64,000 nt of DNA from Peromyscus leucopus (taxonomy: Eukaryota; Chordata; Mammalia; Rodentia; Cricetidae). The notes below the pieces were generated by a model, which saw only the letters and a list, made by a program, of their open reading frames with translations, did no database searches and was not told where the DNA came from. The stretch's first letter is position 1, and every line of letters begins with the position of its first letter. The DNA is taken from positions 97,865,661 through 97,929,660 of the forward strand of contig NC_051083.1 of assembly GCF_004664715.2 (NCBI RefSeq), in the 5' to 3' direction. Below are positions 57,193 through 64,000 of this stretch, piece after piece. Made by a program: the position numbers and the translations under genes.

Positions 57193-58520
57193 TGCTTGTA
57201 GATAGATAGTACTGAAATTAGGTTTTATCATGGGACATTTTATTTTCTCCATCTACTGTGATTGAAAGTTTTTCTGAGTATAGTAGTTTTGGCTGGCATC
57301 TGTCATCTCTTAGAGTCTGTAGAACATCTGTCTAGGCCCTTCTGGCTTTTAGAGTCTCCATTGAGAAATCAGATGTTATTCTAATAGGTCTGCTTTTATA
57401 TGATACATGGTCTTTTTTAATTTGCAGCTTTTAATATTCTTTGTTTATTGTCTACATTTAGTGTTTCTCAGGTCCCACCTGACCCCTACAGTCCAGACAA
57501 ATCTCTCTCACCCATGGTCTCACAGCTGCTTGGACCCAAGTAAACATACAGAGACTTATATTATTTACAAACTGTGTGGCCTATGGCAGGCTTCTTGCTA
57601 GCTAGCTCTTATAACTTAACCCATTTCTATTTATCTATAAGTTGCTGTGTGGACATGGCTTACCAGTATGTTCACATCCTTGCTTCTCCTGGTGGTTGCT
57701 GGTGTCTCTCTAGACTCTACCTTTCTCTTTCCTGTCTCTCTCCTTGGATTTCCCACCTGTCCATCAGCTGCCTTGCCATAGGTCAAAGCAGCTTATTTAT
57801 TAACCAATGGGAACAACAAATATTCACAGCATAGAGAAAGACATCCCCCAGCATTTTGATTATTATATGCTATGGGGAACTACTTTTCTGTTCTGATCTA
57901 TTTGGTGTTCTCTCTGCTTCTTGTACCTTGATAGGCATCTCTTTGTTTAGGTTATGAAAAATTTCCATCTGTGATTTTGTGGAAAATATTTTATGTACCT
58001 TTGATCTGGATTTCTTTTCTTTCCACTATTCCCATAATTCTTAGATTTGGTCTTTTGGTAATGTCCTGGGTTTCCTGTGTGTTCTGTGCCAGGATATTTT
58101 TTAGATTTAACATTTTCTTTAACCAAGGTATCCATTTCTTCTATCATGTCTTCAATGCCAGAGATTCTCTCTTCCATCTCTTGTATTCTATTGAAGCTTA
58201 CCTCTGAGGTTCCTGTTAGAATGTCTAAATTTTTCATTTCCAGATTTCCCTCAGTTTGGGTTTTCTTCATTGATTCCATTTCCACTTTCATGTCATGAAC
58301 TGTTTTATTCATTTCCTTCCACTGTTTGTTTGTATTTTCATAGCTCTCTTTAGTGATTTTTTTATTTCCTTTTTAAGGATTTCCATAGTATTCATAAAGG
58401 CTATTTTGAGGTCTGTGTCTTGTGCTTCAGTTATGTTACAGTTCTCAGGGCTTGATGTGGTAGGGTTGCTGGACTCTATGGAAACATTTTTCTTAGCTGA
58501 TATTGATTGCATTTTCAAAC
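57193..58520 (-). pseudogene. L1 ORF1 relic, split by an LTR
   Basis: Minus-strand ORF1 reading 58520 to 57193. It has an N-terminal region, a coiled coil (about 58010-58310, with 'MEERISGIEDMIEEMDTL'), and a C-terminal block 'RITSDFSMETLKARRA'-like near 57360. The LTR at 57462-57853 separates the halves. A 69-codon N-terminal and a 121-codon coiled-coil frame survive in different registers, so no full protein is made. Confidence 0.8.
57462..57853 (-). mobile_element. class II-like LTR (family A) inside L1 ORF1
   Basis: Third copy of the family at 9893 and 14519, about 392 bp. On the minus strand it starts TGCTGGGGGATG, includes 'ttggttaataaataagc' and 'aatataagtctctgtatg', and ends 'cctgagaaaca'. 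Target duplication is not clear. It is the best relative of the LTR part of the retrocopy at 27318-27745. Confidence 0.75.
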
Positions 58521-59236
58521 TGGTATCTAGGCATCAGGGTTTGGGAAAATTGTAATTCTAGATGCGGATCTATGGCCCTGGTTTTGTTGGGTGTGTGTTT
58601 TGTTCCTTGTTTTCTATTGCCCTCTATGGTTCTTAGGGGAGTGTAGTGACTGTGTGTTATCTGGTAGGGAGGTTTTCTGGGATCCTGCTAGGTGTGAACA
58701 CTGGGCATTCCAAGTAAAATGTGTTTCTAGGTATTGAGGACTTTCACTTAGAAATGGGGATGAGCTTGGAGAGCTGAGGGGTCCCACAGATGGGAAGAAA
58801 GCAGGGTGTTTCACCAGGATCTGCTTAGTCCTCTGGAAATGAGGTCAGAGAGTAAGGAGAGGTCATAACAGATAGTCTGCTACAGTGGTGAGGATGAGAC
58901 TGGCAGATTAGATTTGTATGAGAGGAGGTAAAAATGAAGTCCTGAAGCTTGCTACATCCTTCCTTGGATTACTTGCTTCTCTAGCAGATTAGGCTGGAGG
59001 GCTCCCAAAGAATGCCTGCTGGAGCTGGAAGCTGGGACAACAGGATGAGTATAGAGTAAGGTTGGAGGAGATCTGCAATGATCCCCTGGAGATGTGGACC
59101 AGATAGGAGGGGGAGGCTGCAGCAAGTGACTTGATACAGAGCTGGGGATGAGACTGGGGGATTGGATGTGGAGAAGAGAAAGAAGCGGTGAAGATCTGAG
59201 GTTAGACTACCTGCTTCCCTAGTCTTCTCTCTTATA
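58521..59236 (-). mobile_element. L1 5' UTR, minus strand
   Basis: G-rich, non-repetitive sequence upstream of ORF1 in L1 orientation, with duplicated phrases such as 'ggggatgagactggg' near 59147 and 'gaggatgagactggc' near 58889. It would carry the internal Pol II promoter of the L1. Confidence 0.6.
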
Positions 59237-59425
59237 GAACCAAGATCACCAGCCCATAGGTAGCACTACCAACAATAGACTATGCACTCCCCTATGGGTC
59301 ACTATTTAGGAAAAAGTCCTACAAGGTTGCCTACAATTTGATCTTATGGAGGCTTCTGCTCAGTTGATGTTTCCACCTCTTTGATGACTCTAGTTTGTGT
59401 CAAGTAGACATAAAACTAGCCAGCA
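59237..59425 (-). mobile_element. rodent LTR-like repeat (family R) fragment
   Basis: 'accaagatcaccagcccat', 'gatcttatggaggcttctg', 'gtcaagtagacataaaact'; partial copy abutting the L1 5' UTR. Confidence 0.6.
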
Positions 59426-59464
59426 TAATCAAAATGCTACCGTTAGCCTCTTTTAAAGAAGCAA

Positions 59465-59665
59465 TGAGCAGTAGTTGAAAGTAATACCCTTGGATAGTTT
59501 TGGGGTTGAATTGTGGTTCTGCTGAGTGACCTTGGAAAAGTCACTTCAATCTTCTAGATGTGTTTCTTTACCTATAAAATGAAGATGGTAATTCCCATGT
59601 ACAAGAGTTATTATAAGAACTAAATGAGATGATATCTGAAAAGTACTAACAGATAAATGACAGCT
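59465..59665 (+). mobile_element. MIR SINE fossil
   Basis: 'gagtgaccttggaaaagtc', 'ctttacctataaaatgaag', 'aactaaatgagatgatat': the complete MIR order in sense orientation. One of the clearest MIRs here. Confidence 0.8.
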
Positions 59666-59949
59666 TGTCATTAATAATCTGAGATTCAGACTGGAAGTGA
59701 TGCATATTTTTCCTAATAAGGAACACAGCTTGACTCTCAAGTACAGAAGAAATTAATATATTTTGCAGAAAGTACCTCGGGACTCCTGGGGCAACTTTGG
59801 AAAGATTTTGCATTTAAAACACTTTTTATTTCTTTAGGGAATGAGAGGGTAAATTTCTAAAATAATTTGAGCTGGTATAAGAGGTATTGCTATATAATAT
59901 GAATAAAACACAGTGTCATCATGTTGAGCTCAAAGGAACACCAGTCATA

Positions 59950-60600
59950 TGTTCAAACTGATTGGATATAGTAGTTAAAATCTTCACTGCACTACCCTCG
60001 GGAAGGCTGTTTCTCCTGGTCTCTGCTTTCCTTAGTTACCAATTGCCTAATACCAAATGGTCAGAAAACCAGGCCATGGATTTGAACGAGGGTATGACAG
60101 GTACATGAAGGGCTTGGAGGAAAGAAAGGGAAGGGGGAATAATATAATGTCTTATTCAAGGTCACTATTGCTGTAATGAAACACCATGACCAAAGCAACT
60201 TGGGTAGGAAAAGATTTATTTGGCCTACATTTCCACATCATAGTAGACCACTGAAGGAAGTCAGTACAGGAACTCAAACAGGGCCAGAACCTGAAGGTAG
60301 GAGCTAATACAGTGGCCATGGAGAGGTGCTCTTTACTGACTTGTTCCTCATGGTTTGCTCAGCCTGCTTTCTTCTAGAACCCAAGACCACCAGCCCAGGG
60401 GTCCTCACAATTCCTCAGGCCTTTTCCTATCAATCACTAAGAGAATGCCCTACAGGTTTGTCTGCAGCCTGATCTTCTGGAGGCAGTTTCTTAATTGAGG
60501 TTCCCACCTCTCAGATGATTTTGGCTTCTGTCAGGTTGACATAAAACTATCCAGCAAATGTAATTATATTATATCAAAAAAATGAAAATTAAAAAAAAAT
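59950..60600 (+). mobile_element. L1 LINE 3' end, split by family R
   Basis: Sense L1 3' UTR in two parts, 59950-60147 and 60557-60600. The tail-proximal motif 'taattatattata' and A-rich end lie only after the inserted repeat. Confidence 0.75.
60148..60556 (-). mobile_element. rodent LTR-like repeat (family R), full-length
   Basis: 409 bp with TG...CA ends ('tgtcttattcaagg' to 'ctatccagca') inside an L1 3' UTR. Reverse orientation relative to 16497-16881 and colinear with 9092-9510. No convincing target duplication found. Confidence 0.7.
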
Positions 60601-61505
60601 CTTCAATACATGCCTTCTGTAGAGTGCAAAAGACATTGTACGTTTGGTCCTGTAGCTTTCTAGGTTTGAACTTCCACAAACTAAAAATATTAAGAAAAAA
60701 TATTGGAACTGGGCATATATTGTCTTTTGTTTTTATCATTTCCTAACATTTTTACATAATAACTACTTACATAGCATAACACTATATTCTACATTTTATG
60801 TGATGGATATGAATATTCTCTGATTTCTGTATACAAGAGGGCTTCCAGAACCAACACATCCAAGGATATCAAGCACTAACTGTATATTCCTAAGTAACAG
60901 AAGGAGTTCCTAAAAAATCCCCTTTTCTGTACCATACACTTTCTGGAAATGTTCTGCATATGACAGGTGCTTCCTGTTTGGGACTCTTTTCAACTCTAAT
61001 CTTCAAATTTTCCTCACAAATAGGAAATGCTGAGACTCTCTTGACTTTTTCTTTTCCCACCCATTTTTCTTAGACCAACTCTGTATTTTATATGTCTATT
61101 TCTATAAACTGTACATCAAGACACAGAATTACCACTATACTCTAGATCTCCTGACCTCTGTCAGGGAGTTGATGTGTGTGTTGAGTTAGAGTTGGAGTTG
61201 ATTGGAAGATAGATTGCAAATCCATATCATTTGACAGCTTTTCTAGACGTGGAGTAATTAAACTAATTAGAGATTATTCAAAATATTGTTATCCAGACCA
61301 AGAATACCTTTTTAAATTGTCTTTAGGTAGAAGTTTAGCAATTCAGATATAATACTGATTTGCAGATTATTCTAATTGGAAGCTTTTAAAGAAAGGAATA
61401 GATCCATGGTATACTTTAGTATGAAATTTCCCAAGTCCAGATTTCTAAAGCTGCAGTGGTTGAAAGAAATAATAAAATGAACTGTATTGCTGGAAATATT
61501 AGAAT
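60601..61505. other. unique DNA
   Basis: Nothing recognised. Confidence 0.4.
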
Positions 61506-61509
61506 TCTC

Positions 61510-61690
61510 TGTTGCAGTGCTTCACGATCTATGCATGATCTTATTTCATTGTCACAGCATCCTGTGAGATGAATTCCCTTAATTCTTTCCTGCACATGAG
61601 GCAACTGGGATTTATAGAAATAAAGTCTCTTGCCTAATGTTACTCAGCTTTCAAGGGGTGAAGTTATGGTTCATCCCAGACATAATTCAT
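61510..61690 (-). mobile_element. MIR SINE fossil
   Basis: 'ttgtcacagcatcctgtgag', 'acatgaggcaactgggatt' and 'cctaatgttactcagcttt' fit reverse MIR. Confidence 0.65.
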
Positions 61691-62586
61691 GATTAAGTTG
61701 AAATTCTCTCTCTCTGTCTGTCTGTCTGTCTCTCCCCTTAGATGAGAAGATACTAGGCTGTTAAAAAGAGCCCATAGTCCTGTGCTTTCATGAGATACTG
61801 TTTTGGCAAGTGTGGATGAAGGGATGGAGTGATTAGGGTCCATAAGAATGAACAAAAGTTAGTCAGATAACAGAATCATAAAACTTGGTGCTCTATGAGA
61901 AAGTAACAGAGAAGAGAAACAGTTGAATTTTATATTTAGAGGACAAAAAATTACAAAAGCAAGCCAGCAAATTTGAAATTCTGCCCATATATGAAGCACT
62001 CTACTTTCTGTATGAAAGTGGAGACTGCTCTACTGGTTTATTTGCACAGTGCCTAACTCACAGAACAATGCTCTGAGAAAGTTCTGTTGTGGTCATTGTA
62101 CAGATTTGCATTCTGTTCTCTACATACCTAGCACTAGCTGCTCCAAAGAAAGAAAGTCAGGAAGATTAGATTAGGCTTTTAAACCTACTTTCTGGAAGTC
62201 TGACAGGCTAAGTCTGTTGGAAATTGTGTTATGTGTAGCAACTAGACAGATTCTGAATGGGCAAATCAGCTGCTAACTTGACACTACTTGTACATCTCAT
62301 GGTGTTGTCTTTGTTTCTTTATAGATGTGCTTATTGCAGTTGTCCCAAGGAACCTATCCCACCACCTCTCCATCTTTCTCACTCCCCTATTTATTTTAGG
62401 CCTTCTTAAGCTATTTTTCTCTTCCATGTGTGCTAGATATCTGCCCAAGCTCCTCAGAGTGATCTTCAAGTACAGGAGGCTCTGTCTTCTTTGTCTTGCT
62501 TGGGTGCCCTCAGATCCCTAGTTTCATTTTTAATGATGGAAATGGTATTTACTACAGATTTTGTTTTTAGTTTTTTCTTACTACTA
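61691..62586. other. unique DNA
   Basis: A short (CTGT)n/(CT)n patch at 61707-61735; otherwise nothing recognised. Confidence 0.4.

Positions 62587-62640
<54 letters not shown>
62587..62640. repeat. (TA)n(CA)n microsatellite
   Basis: Short TA run then about 20 CA units. Confidence 0.95.
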
Positions 62641-62642
<2 letters not shown>

Positions 62643-62759
62643 AGAACCTTGCTTTTTGCATACATTTACCTCCATGCAACTGGGAAATAGTGCATTGCGT
62701 ATCCATTGGATTTTACCCATCCACTTTTTGAGGGTTAAAAATCTGGATAGTCACTAACC

Positions 62760-63105
62760 CCAGGCAGAGATGCAGGGAGTATATCTGTATATACCCCATA
62801 TGGAACCAAGTACATATGTCTTTGGAATATATACTAAGATGAGATTTGCTGGGCCATGGCATATGTGTTTTCTTCATGAAATTATTTCATACCAGGTTGC
62901 TCTCTAGAATGGTTATACCAGATTTGATGGCCATCAGCAGTAGAGTGTTTATTTGTCCCTATTTTTCATTGCTTTCAATCCTTGGAATGGTCCAATTTTT
63001 TATTTTATCCATGTTGAAATTTGTATAATTATTAGGCCAGTGAGTATTTCAAGTTTCTTGTCTCTGATTATGAATGATTCGTGCAAATTTTTTTAAAATA
63101 AACGA
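62760..63105 (-). mobile_element. ancient L1 ORF2 3' end, minus strand
   Basis: Diverged reverse L1: 'gagatttgctgggccatgg', 'ggttgctctctagaatggt', 'gtatttcaagtttcttgtc'. Similar age class to 22030-22612. Confidence 0.6.
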
Positions 63106-63146
63106 GAGTCTATAATAAAATTGATATATCAAGAAACAAGAATAAG

Positions 63147-63225
63147 GGGCTGGAAATGTGTCTCAGTGTAGAGTACTTGCCTAACATACACAAGAACTTA
63201 GTTCCATTGCAGCACCCCAAAAATT
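63147..63225 (+). mobile_element. ID-like SINE
   Basis: 'ggggctggaaatgtgtctca' (A box) and 'cttagttccattgcagc' (B box), with an A-rich tail. Confidence 0.6.
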
Positions 63226-64000
63226 ACTCAAGAATGGTCAATTGACCTCATTGTATTTGTTTTCCTTAATACAGCCCAGTCTGCACTCAAGGTTAGACAT
63301 GTATCATTTTGAGAATGTATAGTTATTAGTTGTTTTATATTAGGAAAGTTGATTTCCTTCTCTGGACCTCTATTTTGTCATCTATAAAACAACATTAGAT
63401 TATACACTTTCTAAGGGCCCTAGAAGAGACCTTAACTTTCTATAATTCAAATGATATCATATTTAGCCATCAAATACTGTGTTTCCTCTTCTATGCCAAC
63501 CTCCACTTTAACAAACAAACACCATTCAGCTCATATTTAAGCCATAGTTGTGGTAATTTACTCTTCATTAACAGTCAATATCTCCCTCCCCCCTTTTTCT
63601 GAGCAGAGAAGTAAACTGCCTTTTGACACTTTTTCTCTAGCAAGTGAACAGAATGATGCCAAAATTTCCTGCTGTTCTTTAGTCTCTGCACAGCATTTTG
63701 CCTAAATTACAGACCTATCAAAATTTTCTGGCTCCAATCAGAACAAGGGGAAGATTAAAAGACAAGCTTACACTTAGCCACATGCCACCATAAATATGAA
63801 ATGCAAAAGAGACTAATAATATGACATTATAGTCTGACAATCACATAGTACTGATTCTTTTTTTTTTTTTTTTACCAAATCAAAGCTACTTATGCCCCTT
63901 TTCTGTGGAGGAGGGAACAAGTAATTTCTAAGCATACCCTGATTCATTCTTTAAGGGAAGAAAATAAACAATCAACAAAAAACCTAAACAAAGTCCTTTA
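63226..64000. other. mostly unique DNA to window end
   Basis: A MIR-type snippet may lie at 63335-63440 ('tttgtcatctataaaacaa'). From about 63600 to 63790 is a non-repetitive block of the kind often conserved. A T-run occupies about 63858-63874. No gene recognised. Confidence 0.35.

Noticed and set aside
56752..57252. Longest open frame in the window (166 codons, minus strand)
   Set aside because: Most of it is a Leu/Ser run produced by the reverse strand of the (GA)n microsatellite inside an ERV fragment; no domain.
57947..58518. Functional coiled-coil protein gene on the minus strand
   Set aside because: Clear L1 ORF1 relic broken by frameshifts and an LTR insertion.
60143..60561. 5-bp target duplication around the family R copy
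   Set aside because: Left flank tataa and right flank aatgt do not match when the TG...CA ends are used; not claimed.

Overview
This window is mammalian nuclear DNA from a muroid rodent, and I find no intact protein-coding gene, no rRNA or tRNA gene and no CRISPR array. The lineage call rests on its repeats. Rodent SINEs B1, B2, B3, B4 and ID occur together with long purine-rich rodent L1 3' UTRs. One B1 copy (3957-4153) has the internal variant I associate with hamsters, voles and deer mice, so a cricetid is the best guess; this is from memory and needs a library search. All open reading frames are short and lie in repeats, microsatellites or unique DNA without coding signal. The region reads as an intergenic desert or the inside of a very large intron.

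Layout: 0-10 kb has L1 3' ends on both strands, B4/ID/B1 SINEs, a solo LTR inside an L1 (4572-4897) and an internally deleted L1 with a 40-bp tandem repeat (6945-8480). 9-15 kb holds two copies of a class II-like LTR family with exact 6-bp target duplications, and a B2. 15-19.3 kb is mostly old sequence with a cluster of ancient MIR SINEs. 19.5-28 kb has L1 3' UTRs, an ancient L1, an MST/MLT1-like LTR and a nested retrocopy carrying an LTR segment (27318-27745). 29-41 kb is dominated by minus-strand L1s, one split by a 531-bp LTR with B1-derived sequence, another retaining ORF1 and a 5' UTR. 41-45 kb is largely unique. 45.8-48.3 kb has two L1 fragments head to head. 48.3-55.3 kb is mostly unique with MIR/L2 fossils. 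55.3-60.6 kb is a layered nest: an MLT1-like LTR, then the 5' half of a minus-strand L1 split by an endogenous-retrovirus fragment (LTR plus a tRNA-Phe-like primer site) and a further LTR. 60.6-64 kb is mostly unique, with MIR, ID and ancient L1 fragments.

No genes act together here. What the window records is a sequence of insertions: ancient MIR/L2/L1M and MLT1-like elements, then muroid L1s, then LTRs, SINEs and a retrocopy inside them. Repeat boundaries are judged by eye and are usually good to about 10-40 bp, except where target duplications fix them.
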